Shown: in pieces, positions 45,225 to 55,427 of the stretch
Position numbering within the stretch: position 1 is the stretch's first letter
Layout: each line of letters opens with the position of its first letter
Origin: Anodontia alba
Taxonomy: Eukaryota > Mollusca > Bivalvia > Lucinida > Lucinidae
DNA length: 64,000 nucleotides
Direction: 5' to 3'
Assembly (NCBI GenBank): GCA_964016985.1
Contig: OZ024823.1
Location: forward strand, 37,925,687-37,989,686
The notes under the pieces: model-generated
Databases searched by the model: none
Told to the model about the DNA's origin: nothing
What the model saw: the letters and a program-made list of their open reading frames with translations, nothing else
Made by a program: the position numbers and the translations under genes

Positions 45225-48200
45225 AAAAGTCAAATGTCAATGTACGACCATTATTTTAGCAATTTTGGTAGCTCTCCTGTTCCCAAAGATATATGCAAAG
45301 ATTCAGCCATAAGGCATGCTCGGTTTTGGAGAAGAAGATTTTTAAAGGTTTTTCCCATACAAATGCATAGGGAAGCAAACTTGACCTTGCCGTAAAAAGG
45401 TCAAATGTCAACGTACGACAATTCTTTTAGCAATTTTGGTAGACCTCCCGTCCCCGATGATTCCTGCAAAGGTTCAGCCCCAAGGCATTCTCGGTTCTGG
45501 AGGAGAAGATTTTTAAAGGTTTTTACCATATATGGGGGTGGCGGCCATCTTAGTCAACGGACCGTGACCATTTTAGCAATTTTTTGTTCCCCCACCCTAA
45601 GGAGGCTCCATATGAAATTTGAGCAAAATTGGCTCAGCGGTTTCAGAGGAGAAGTCGTTTGAAAATGTTAACGGACGGACGCACGGACGCACGACGGACG
45701 AAAAGTGATCACAATAGCTCATCCTGAGCAGAGCTCAGGTGAGCTAAAAAAAGGACCCAAAATCCTACTTTTTGACCGCTTGTGACCCCCAGACATGCCC
45801 CCATGGCATAATTTTTACACCACTGTATTCTACTCTTCATTACCTTTGATTTGATATGCAACATGACTATGTTTATACAAAATGGATTTTGGACCCTTCC
45901 GGGCCACATCCCCCTGGCCCTGCCCCAAGGGGTAACATCAAAATTCTGAATGTGATCCTCCAGTCCTCATCCATAGGGCTATCGCTGTGAAAGTTTCACA
46001 ATTCTAGCTTAAATGGTCTAGGAGCAATGGTATAAGATTACAGACGCACATACAGATGTCCGCTTTTTCTTCGCTCACCAATTACCAGACAAGTGAGTAA
46101 ATTGGCCATTTGGTTTAAGCTATTTTTTATCTTGAAGTCACTCTGATACTTCCTGTCAAGTTTCAGGTCAACTGGCCTTTCAGTCCAGAAGAAGCACTAT
46201 TTTCAAGATGCCCACCACAATATGTATTTGACTTTTTTGGTCATTTTTGATCTACAGGTTGCCAGAACACTTCCTTGAAAGTTTCCAGTCAACTGGCCTT
46301 TCGTTTCAGGATATGAAGCACAAAATAGATTTTCAAAATGGCAGCCATGGCAGTCACCTTGGATTACCAATCGGAACCATATTTTAGCTATTTTTGATCT
46401 GCAAGTCACCCTGATATATCCTACCAAGTTTCCAGTTAATTGGCCTTTCAGTTCAGGAGAAGTTCAAAATAGATTTTCAAGATGGCCACCATGACAGCCA
46501 TCTTGGATTTCTGATCAGAAGGATTTTAGCTCTTTTTGATTTACCTGTCATTATGATACTTCCTACCAAGTTTGGAGTCAGTTTGCCTTTCAGTTCAGGA
46601 GACAAAGGTCCTTTAGTTCAAGAGACGAAGGGCAAAACAGATTGGATTTATGATCAGAACAATTTTAGCTATTTTTGAAGTCACCCAGATGCCTCCTAAG
46701 TTTTGAGTCAACTGGCCCAGGGGTGTAGGAGGAGTAGGCTTTTAAAGCAAATTGTTGAAGACACACAATGCAGGACAAATATTGACTGAGCCCAATTTAT
46801 GCTCAGGTGAGAAAATAAATTTTCAAGATGGCTGCTAGCTTGGGTTTCCAATCAAAACAATTTTAGTTTATTTTTTATCTACAAGTTACCTCGATACTTC
46901 CAATTAAGTTTCATGTCAGTTGGCCTTTAAGGAGAAAAATTTGGAAATTAGTTTTCAAGATGGCAACTGTGGTGGCCATGTTGGATTTCCACTGGGAACG
47001 ATTTTAGCTATTTTTGATCTACAAGTCACCCCAATACTTCCTATCAAGTTTCAAGTCAATTGCCTTTCGGTACACGAGAAGAAGCTCAAATACAGCCCCT
47101 TTGGTGGCCATACTGAATTTCTGACGGACATGACTTTTAGTAAATTTATATCTACATGTCGCTCTGATACTTCCTACCAAGTTTCTAGTAGATTGGCCAG
47201 TTCAGGTGATGAGGTTCAAAACAAATTTTCAAGATGGCCACCAATTTTAGCTATCTTTTGATCTATAAGTTGCCCCAATATTTCCAACCAAGTTTCAAGT
47301 TAATTGGCCTTTTGGTTAAGGAGAACAAGTTCAAAACAGATTTGCATTAAGGCGGCTGTGGTGGCAATCTTGGATTTCTGATCAGACCAATTTTAGCTAT
47401 TTATGATCTACAAGACACCTTGATACTTCCAAAAATGTTTTAAGTCAATTGGCTTTTTGGTTAAAGAGAAGAGGCTCAATTTAGATTTTCAAGATAGCAG
47501 CCATGGCAGCCATCGTAGATTTCCAATCAGAACAATTTTAGTTAAATTATATGCAAGTCACCCCAATACTTCCTACCAAGTTTTGAGTCAACTGGCATTT
47601 CAGTGCAGGAGAAGAAGCTCAAAATAAGTTTTCAAGATGGCAGCCATGACAAACACCTTTGATTTATGATCTGAACGATTTTAGCTACTTTTGATCTACA
47701 AATTGCCCCGAGACTTTCTACAAAATTTCGAGTCAGTTGGCCTGTCAGTTAAGGAGAAGTGCAAAATAGATTTTCAAGATGGATGCCGTGGGGGAATCTT
47801 GGATTTCCAATCATAACCATTTTAGTTAATATTTATCTAGAAGTTACTCTGATACTTCCTACCAGGTTTCATGTGAATTAGCCTTTCAGTTCAAAATTAA
47901 TTAAGAAGTGCAAAATAGATTTTTCAAGATGGCTGCCATTTTAGCTATTTTGATATACAAGTTGCCTCGATGCCATCCTGCCATCTTGGATTTCCCCTCC
48001 GAAGAATTTTACCATTTTGAAGATTTACAAGTCGCCCTGATACTTCCTACCAAGTTTTGAGTCAACTGACCCTTTGGTTCAGGAAAAGATGCTCAAAATA
48101 GATTATCAACGTGGATGCCATGGTGGCCATCTTGGATTTCTGATCAAAACAATTTTAGCCCTTTTGATTTTAGCCCTACAAGATGTCACTTTACTTCAAA

Positions 48201-48517
48201 CCAGGTTTCAAGTCAATTGGCCTTTAGGTTCAGGAAACAAAGGGCAAAATAGATTTTCAAGATGGCCCCCAAGGCAGCCACCTTAGATGTCTGATTGGAT
48301 CAATTTTAGCTATTTTTGATCACCAAATTGCCCTAATACTTCTCACCTAGTTTCCAGTCACTTGGCACAGGGGTGTTGGAGCAATAGTCTTTTAAAACAA
48401 ATTGTTGAAGCCACACGAGGGACAACACATGACAGATGACCAATGATGGAAGACGGACGACTGACATTGACACATCACAATAGCTTGTCTTGAGCACTTC
48501 ATGCTCAGGACACGCTA

Positions 48518-51111
48518 AACAAGAGGGCCATAATGGCCCTGTAATGCTTACCTGAGCATCATAGCACTTTGAGAACCTGATCTAGAACTGATCAAGGCAA
48601 ACATTCTGATCAAAATTCAAAATGATTATATTAACAAGTAAGACAATGTAGCATGTCTAATGGACTGTGAAATAAAGGTCAAGGTCAAATATGGATGACT
48701 GCACTCAAGAGTCCATGCCAAGATGTATGCATGTACTAAGTATCACTGGCTGTAGGAGCAATAGTTACTGAGAAACTGACCTAAACACAAACACATCACA
48801 AGTACCAAATATCACTCTGTAGGACCAATAATTACTGAGAAACTGACCTAAATGGAAAAAAACTTAAGAGAGTCACTGGACAGAAAACTATACATCACCT
48901 TGAAATCATCAAGAAAAACATTTTGAGCAAGATTCATGATGATCACTTCAAAAATGTGACCTCTAGAGCATCAACAAGGTTTTCCTTTGATTTGGCCAGG
49001 TGAACTAGTTTTTGATATCAAGTGACCCAGTTTTAAACTAGACCTGGAAATCATCAAGACAAACAATTTGAGCAAGATTCATGATGATCACTTCAAAAAT
49101 GTGACCTCTAGGGCATCAACATGGTTTTCCTTTGATTTGGCCAGGTGACCTAGTTTCTGATATCAAGTGACCCAGTTTTAAACTAGACTTAGAAATCATC
49201 AAGACAAACATTTTGAGCAATATTAATGATGATTATTTCAAAAATGTGACCTCTGGAGTGTAAATAGTTTTCTGCTGATTTGGCCTGGTGACCTAGTTTT
49301 TGACCCCATGTGACCAAGTTTCGAACTTGACCTAGAAATCATCAAGACAAACATTTTGAGCAAGATTCATGATGATTGCTTCAAAAATGTGACCGCTACT
49401 GTGTTAACAAGGTTTTCTGCTGATTTGGCAAGGTGACCTAGTTTTTGACCCCAAGTGACCTAGTTTCAAACTTGACCTAGAAATCACCAAGACAAACATG
49501 TTGAGCAAGATTCATGATGATTGCTTGAAAAATGTGACCACTAGAGTGTTAACAAGGTTTTCCGCTGATCTGGCCAGGTGACCTAGTTTTTTGATCCCAG
49601 GTGACCCAGTTTCAAACTTGGCCTAAAAATGATCAAGACAAACAATTTGAGCAAGATTCATGATGATTGCTTGAAAAATGTGACCGCTAGAGTGTTAACA
49701 AGGTTTTCTGCTGGTTTGGCCCGGTGACCTAGTTTTTGACCCCAACTGACCCAGTTTCAAAATTGACCAAAAATCATAAAGACAAATATTTTGAGCAAAA
49801 GTCATGATAATTGCTTGAAAAATGTGGCTGTTAGAGTGATAACAAGATTTTCCGCTGATTTGGCCATGTGACCTAGTTTTTGACCCCACGTAACCCAGTT
49901 TCAAACTTGACCTAGAAATCATCAAGACAAACATTTTGAGCAAGATTCATGATGATTGCTTCAAAAATTTGACCGCTAGAGTGTTAACAAGGTTTTCTGC
50001 TGATTTGGGCTGGTGACCTAGTTTTTGACCCCATGTGACCCAGTTTCAAACATGTCCTAGAACTCATCAAGACAAACATTTTGAGCAAGATTCATGATGA
50101 TTGCTTGAAAAATGTGACCGCTAGAGTGTTAACAAGGTTTTCTGCTGGTTTGGCCTGGTGACCTAGTTTTTGACCCCATGTGACCCAGTTTCAAAACTGA
50201 CCTAGAAATCATCAAGACAAACATTTTGAGCAAGATTCATGATTATTGCTTGAAAAATGTGACTGCTAGAGTGTTAACAAGGTTTTCTGCTGATTTGGCC
50301 CAGTGACCTAGTTTTTGAGTCCAAGTGACCCAGTTTCGAACTTGACCTAGAAATCATCAAGACAAACATTTTGAGCAAGATTCATGATGATTGCTTAAAA
50401 AATGTGACAGCTAGAGTGTTAACAAGGTTTTCTGCTGATTTGGCCCAGTGACCTAGTTTTTGACCCCAAGTAACCCAGTTTCGAACTTGACCTAGAACTC
50501 ATCAAGGCAAACATATTGAGCAAGATTCATGATGATTGCTTCAAAAATGTGACCGCTAGTGTGTTAACAAGGTTTTCTGCTGATCTGGCCCTGTGACCTA
50601 GTTTTTGATCCCAGGTGACCCAGTTTCGAACTTGACCTAGATTTAATGGAGGCAAACATTTTGAGCAAGTTTCATCAAGATTGGGTCAAAACTATGACCT
50701 CTAGAGTGTTAACAAGTTTTTCCTTTGATTTGACCTGGTGACCTAGTTTTTAACCCCAAGTACCCAAGTATCGAACTTGACCTAGATTCTATAGAGGCAA
50801 ACATTCTGAGCAAGTGTCATCAAGATTGGGTCAAAACTGTGACCTCTAGAGTGTTAACAAGTTTTTCCTTTGATTTGACCTGGTGACCTAGTTTTTGACC
50901 CCAACTAACCCAGTATCAAACCTGACCTAGATTTCATAGAGGCAAACATTCTGAGCAAGTTTCATCAAGATGGTTTCAAAACTGTGACCTCTAGAGTGTT
51001 AACAAACTAATTGTTGACGACGGACGACCGATGATGGACACCGGACTATGGACAACGATGGACAGAGGGTGATGACAATAGCTCACCCTGAGCTTTTGCT
51101 CAGGTGAGCTA
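48518..51111 (+). mobile_element. C-family Pearl-like element, complete
   Basis: AACAAGAGGGCCATAATGG (palindrome AGGGCCATAATGGCCCT), GCTTACCTGAGC, a unique 5' segment, then about 13 units of about 145 bp (TGACCTAGAAATCATCAAG, then CATTTTGAGCAAGATTCATG, then GTGACCGCTAGAGTGTTAAC, then GGTGACCTAGTTTTTGACC). It ends GACGACGGACGACCGATG, AGCTCACCCTGAGC and GCTCAGGTGAGCTA. The 5' end abuts the B 3' end with no base between. The 3' part is included in the segmental duplication. Confidence 0.92.
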
Positions 51112-51319
51112 ACAAAAAGTTCTAAGAGGAGTTGATTTCATAAAGTATATGCTCCTTACTGTAACTGACTAGGTGCAGTTGTTGTAATAACCCTACCATT
51201 TTGTCGAAAGTATTTTTTTCAACACTGAAATCCCACATGCACATCTTTACTATGTCTGTGATACATAGGAGGTTTTAGGGATTCCCATTATGACATCAAA
51301 CTTGCAAATGTGCACCTAA

Positions 51320-51445
51320 CTGAAATATTTTTTCTTATTTTTCTGAGAAAACAGGTTTTGACATTTTATCCAAACTGTTGCCATTTGAGACAATTTGCAT
51401 AAAATATCAAACCCTATTTTCTTGGAAAAATAAGAAAATATTTCA
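51320..51445. mobile_element. Foldback MITE (copy 1; also about 59073-59197)
   Basis: TTTTTCTTATTTTTCTGAG mirrored by TTGGAAAAATAAGAAAATA, with ACAGGTTTTGACATTTTATC facing GATATTTTATGCAAATTG in inverse. It continues to GTGCTAAGGTTAAGC. Non-coding hairpin related to the one at 52228-52350. Confidence 0.65.
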
Positions 51446-51919
51446 ATATGTCATCTGCTGAAAATTTTACCCAAAGTGCTAAGGTTAAGCATGACGTGTG
51501 AGAACATGGGGTAGGGCTGCAGGAAGTATAATTCCGGTACTATGGGCTGGCTGAGTTTGTTTGCTACTCAAGTCAAAATATGAGACTTGTAGGCATAAAA
51601 TTAAGGTCACTGACTGTGTGCAAGAGCTTAACAGAATGACTTTGTATGTTCTGACAGTATTCTTTTGGAAAAATTTATTATGGAAGGTTAAGTAAGATGC
51701 TAAATCAGGTATACAGAAAAATGTTTTGTGTTAATGATGATCGGGTGAGCAGCCCCAAAAGATAGCACCAAATACATTTTGTTATGTTCTTACTAACTGA
51801 AGTGAATAATTCCTCCTATTCTTTTGGCATGTATAAAATGGAGAGTAATACAATCATATTGGTCCTGGTCAGATTGTAAGAACCATTTGAGCCAGCACAC
51901 GATGAATCCTACAATAAGG

Positions 51920-52550
51920 TGTGACCAGCAAAGATTCAGATCAGCCTGTGCATCTGTGCAGTCTGATCAGATTCTTACCTGGTCGCATGTGCCTTCTACA
52001 GCCTCTGGGTTATCCAGAGGGATAAAAGAGAAGCCTTACCATATTGGGTGATGTCAGGGATCAATTTTAGCACTTGCTAACTTGCTAAATGCTGGTTAAT
52101 TTCCTCAAAAAGCAAGCTGCAATTTTTATCACTTGCTAATTCTAGCAAGTTGGAAAGATTCTCTTTAATTGGTGGAACCTGAGGCACTGAGGCTGAAGTT
52201 TTGCAATTTCTTCTCCAAAAGCAATGACGATATTTTTCTTATTTTTCCCAGAAAACAGGTTTTGACATAACATGCAAATTTTCTCCATTGGAGACATTTT
52301 GCATGTGATGTCAAAACCTGTTTTCTGGGAAAAATAAGAAAAATATTTTAAAATGTCTGCTGAAATTTTTACCCAGAGTGCTAAGGTTTAAAGCCACATT
52401 TAACAGTGTTTATATGAAAAAGCAAGTTGGCTGAAAGGTTTAGCAAGTGAAAAATAATGCCACTTGCTAATTTTAGCAAGCTGTCAAAAAAGTTAAATTT
52501 GAACCCTGGATGTACAGGCTGATCTGAGTCTTTGCTAGTTACACAGATCT
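51920..52550. mobile_element. Two-layer foldback MITE complex (copy 1)
   Basis: Outer arms: GCAAAGATTCAGATCAGCC (51930) and GGCTGATCTGAGTCTTTGC (52517). Inside is an element running from CAGGGATCAATTTTAGC (52055) to GAACCCTG (52508), flanked by GATGT on both sides. Inside that is a long hairpin (52228-52350) with arms TTTTTCCCAGAAAACAGG and CCTGTTTTCTGGGAAAAA. Copy 2 of the duplication has the same stack at about 59673-60340. Confidence 0.65.
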
Positions 52551-52616
52551 TATTGTAAGTTTTGTCATGCACTTAAGCTCATTTTCATGATTACAATGAG
52601 CTATGGTATAGCTTAC

Positions 52617-52718
52617 CTTTAAGTCTTGATGATGTGTCTAACAAGTCTTGTGATGATACTGACTCATATTTCTGATCTTTCCCAGTTGACTCTTGATCAG
52701 CATCAGTATTCGTGTTTA
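52617..52718 (-). CDS. Candidate coding exon, copy 1 (34 codons)
   Basis: On the minus strand a good acceptor (TTCTTCATTAATTTCAG) precedes, and a consensus donor (AAAG then GTAAGC) follows, 102 bp that stay open. The peptide is acidic and polar: NTNTDADQESTGKDQKYE, then SVSSQDLLDTSSRLK. It starts and ends in phase 1, so it would join to the exon candidate at 53043-53117 in frame. It lies outside MITEs and tandem arrays. In the duplicate copy the only difference is a silent ACT/ACC change. No family recognised; could be an exon of a larger gene or chance. Confidence 0.3.
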
Positions 52719-53042
52719 CTGAAATTAATGAAGAAACAAGAAATGTCAATAAGCAGCGCTTATTAGATACCCATGCTAGGAATAAAACGTAATGGATGGA
52801 CAGAAGAACAAAAAACATTCCTTAAATTATTTAGCAAGAAAAGACGTAATGGATGGGTGGAAGAACGAAAAGATTCCTTAAATTATTTAGAAAGACAAGA
52901 AGCAGAAATCAAAATGCCTTTTCAAGAACAAGACAAGTGGACATGGCCAATCCCCCCACCAATAAATACTTTTCACATGAACCTGGCACAAAAGTGCAAT
53001 TAAGGTGAAATGTAAAAAGGCAAATCCCAGCTGAGAACAAAC

Positions 53043-53117
53043 CTTCAAAATTAATGTGTTGTAATTCTGTATGTATGCTAGGCAGTGTTACTGCAGTTCT
53101 TGTAAACTGGTTTGCAT
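53043..53117 (-). CDS. Candidate coding exon, copy 1 (25 codons)
   Basis: On the minus strand, a pyrimidine-rich acceptor region ending CTCTTGCCACCAAG, then 75 bp open (ANQFTRTAVTLPSIHTELQH, then INFE), ending GAAG before GTTTGT. Phase 1 at both ends, and upstream of the 52617-52718 candidate in the same direction. Identical in the duplicate. The evidence is splice-site and phase agreement only. Confidence 0.25.
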
Positions 53118-53299
53118 CTTGGTGGCAAGAGTAAGAAGATCCAAACATTATAAAAATAATAAAGAGATATTATTTGGCTGAGGTTGGGTGCAGGTGTGGA
53201 CCAATGGGCGGTACGGGGAGAGAAGGACTGAACGATGCATTTCCTTTTAATGTCCTTTATCACTGAGTATATTATTTGAACTGAATACCTTGAACAAGT

Positions 53300-53640
53300 C
53301 TTGTTTCATATATATGGCAAACAGACTTAAAGTGTAAAAGGGGGATAACAGCAAAATGAGGCAAGACAGAGTTATGGTACAATGTCACTGCACTTCCACT
53401 GAATGTCCTCTAACTTTGTATGCATTTTGAATTCCCATCAGCACTACTGGAGTTATGTCCTTTATCATATTATGAAAGATCAACAAAATCCCTTGAATAG
53501 TTTTGGAGTTATGCCCAGGACAAGACAATTTAACAAAGGGAAATAATTTAAAAAGTAAAAGAGGCTGAGTTATGGTTCTTTTACACTGCACTTCCTCATT
53601 AGTCCTCATCAGTTGCTGTAAAATGGCCCTGCCATTTTGT
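53300..53640 (+). repeat. K-type tandem repeat, two units (copy 1)
   Basis: Blocks GACAGAGTTATGGTACAATG, then CTGCACTTCCACTGAATG, then ATTATGAAAGATCAACAAAA, then AAAGGGAAATAATT, then again GCTGAGTTATGGTTC and CTGCACTTCCTCATTAG. Period about 190 bp. Copy 2 lies at about 61089-61429. Confidence 0.7.
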
Positions 53641-53887
53641 CAAAAAGAAATTTTTCCCCAAAACCACTGTAGTTCTATCATTGTACACCTGTTTGCTATT
53701 ATATGTGATATGTCCTCCTCTTAATACACATTTCGATAATTCCTATAAAATTGTATGAAAGTATACACACTAGTTACTGTGTTATGGTGCATACAAGAAT
53801 GTTTTGAAAAAATCAAAGGGGCATAACTTGGAAACTAAGAATGTGTAAGAATGTATGCGACACGTCGTCCTGACCTTATGCATATTG

Positions 53888-54031
53888 TTTCTTTGTTTTG
53901 AGATTTTACGGCCCAGTCAACCCAATGGGGTCATGTCAAGTGTGGTCAGTTTACCTAACCACATGTTTACTGGGCAGGCTTAGTCCTCTAAGCAGTCAAC
54001 CAATATTGTGAACATTCTTTCACCAGAAATA
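53888..54031 (-). mobile_element. 5'-truncated SINE type 1 with 14-bp TSD (copy 1)
   Basis: Flanked by CCTTATGCATATTG at 53874-53887 and 54032-54045. Only the 3' half of the type 1 SINE is present; on the plus strand TTTTACGGCCCAGTCAACCC opens it and AACATTCTTTCACCAGAAAT closes it. No tRNA-like head. Also present in copy 2, so it predates the duplication. Confidence 0.9.
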
Positions 54032-54702
54032 CCTTATGCATATTGCTATAAATTTGCATGAAGATATCCTGAACGGTAATTGAGTTATAGAGCGTACAAG
54101 AATGTTTACCAACATACAAATGGACAGATAGATGGACAGACAAATGGGCATATATAGTTATAAAGTGTCATCAATATTTTCCAGTTGGTTATCAATTTAG
54201 GCATGCACAAGCTTTGTATATACAAAATTAGCATACAAAACAATCAAAGGGACATAACTCTGAAAGAAACTAATTGAAAGCAACCATTATTACACAAAAC
54301 ATGTGGTCCTGACCTAATACACATTCCTATAAAGTTGCATGAACATATCCCTAACAGTAACTGAGTTATGGTGCATACAAAAATGTTTGAAAAAAACAAC
54401 AACAAAAAGGGCATAAATTGGAAACAAAGAAAGGGAGAACAATCAATCTTATGCTTGACATGTTGTCCTGACATAATACATATTCTTATAAAGTTGTATG
54501 ATGATATCCCTAATGGTTACAGAGTTATGCCTTGTATAAGAATTCTGTTAAAATTATCAAAGGGGCATAACTTGGGACTTAAGAAAGGTGGAACAATCAT
54601 TCTTTTGCAAGACATATCGTCTCGACCTAATACATATTCCTATAAAATTGCAAGAAGATATTCTGAACAGTTACTGAATTATGGAGCGTACAAGAATGTT
54701 TG

Positions 54703-55008
54703 TTTGTTTGTGTTGAGGTTTTACCGCCCAGTCAACCCAACGGAATCATGTCGAGCGCGGTCAGTTTATCTAACCACACGTTTACTGGGCAGGCTTAGTC
54801 CTCTAAGTGGTTAATCAGTATTGTGCACATTCTTTCGCCAGAAACTGACAACTGCCCTTCTTGAATCAGCAGAAGGGAGAGAATGACTGTAGAAAATATT
54901 TCATGATCAATCTCCACGAAAGAATGTTGCCGACCTTGGCGGGGTTCGAACCCACGACCTCCTGGTCTCCAGTCGGATGCGCATCCAACTGAGCCACTGA
55001 GGCCGGTT
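54703..55008 (-). mobile_element. Full SINE type 1 with 15-bp TSD (copy 1)
   Basis: Flanked by GTACAAGAATGTTTG at 54688-54702 and 55009-55023. The minus-strand head CCGGCCTCAGTGGCTCAG and B box GGGTTCGAACCCCGCC are intact. The tail ends AAAACCTCAACACAAAC. Inserted in an E unit. The copy at 62812-63117 is its duplicate. Confidence 0.93.
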
Positions 55009-55427
55009 GTACAAGAATGTTTGGTTAAATTAATCAAAGGGGCATAACTTGGAAACTAAGAAAGGGGGAACAATAATTCTTGTGCACAACACATCGTCAT
55101 AACCTAATACATATTCCTATAAGGTTGCATGAAGATATCCCTAGCAGTTACTGAGTTATGGCGCATACAAGAATGTTTGGAAAAAATTAACCAAAGTGGC
55201 ATGATTTGGAAACTAAGAAAGGGAAAATAATCACTCTTATGCACAACATGTCGTCCTGACCTAATACATATTCCTATAAAACTGCATGAAGATATTCTGA
55301 ACTGTTACTGAATAATGGAGTGTACAAGAATGTTTGGAAAAATTAATCAAAGAGGAATATTTTGGAAAATAAGAAAAAAGGAAACAATCATTCTTATGCA
55401 AGATACATCATCATGACCTAATACATA

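Larger units (their letters stand above)
40311..45746 (+). mobile_element. D-family Pearl-like element inside J
   Basis: AACAAGAGGCCCACGGGCC, TCGCTCACCTGAGTGAC, then a short B-like segment (40470-40700). A compound D array follows with two alternating halves: TTTCCCATACAAATGCAT, then CTTGACCTTGCCGTAAAAAG, then TTTTAGCAATTTTGGTAGAC; and TTTTTACCATATATGGG, then CCCCACCCTAAGGAGGCTCC. It ends AACGGACGGACGCACGG, then AGCTCATCCTGAGC and GCTCAGGTGAGCTA. A6 interrupts it. B and D share the 5' segment, so one core replaced another behind common ends. Confidence 0.85.
40160..46105 (+). mobile_element. J-family element inside B, host of D
   Basis: J blocks CTCCAGTCCTCATCCAGG, GTTTCAAGGTTCTAGCTC and CCTAGGTGGAGTTGTGTGAC occur before 40311 and again (45750-46070) after D. 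The 3' end is CGCTCACCAATTACC, then GACAAGTGAGTAAA, a weak GCTCAC/GTGAGT hairpin. B sequence (TTGGCCATTTGGTTTAAGC) follows. The 5' boundary is approximate. Confidence 0.55.
39868..48517 (+). mobile_element. B-type element(s), host of the J-D-A nest
   Basis: Begins near GGCCCTGTATCACTCACCTGAG, without a visible AACAAG. B units occur at 39950-40150 and from about 46100 to 48430. A B-like 3' end (ATGCTCAGGTGAG) lies near 46812, and a final one, GCTCAGGACACGCTA, ends at 48517. There are therefore two B 3' ends for one 5' end: either two nested B elements with a lost 5' end, or an internal rearrangement. The two readings cannot be separated here. Many units are diverged from those at 34-37 kb, so this is an older copy. 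Confidence 0.65.

Noticed and set aside
52773..53003. 76-residue plus-strand frame, identical in copy 2 (60562-60792), with a duplicated RNGWTEEQ/RNGWVEER segment
   Set aside because: Identity is explained by the young segmental duplication; the internal repeat is a short DNA duplication; it overlaps the opposite-strand candidate intron and has no family match. Kept only as a weak alternative.
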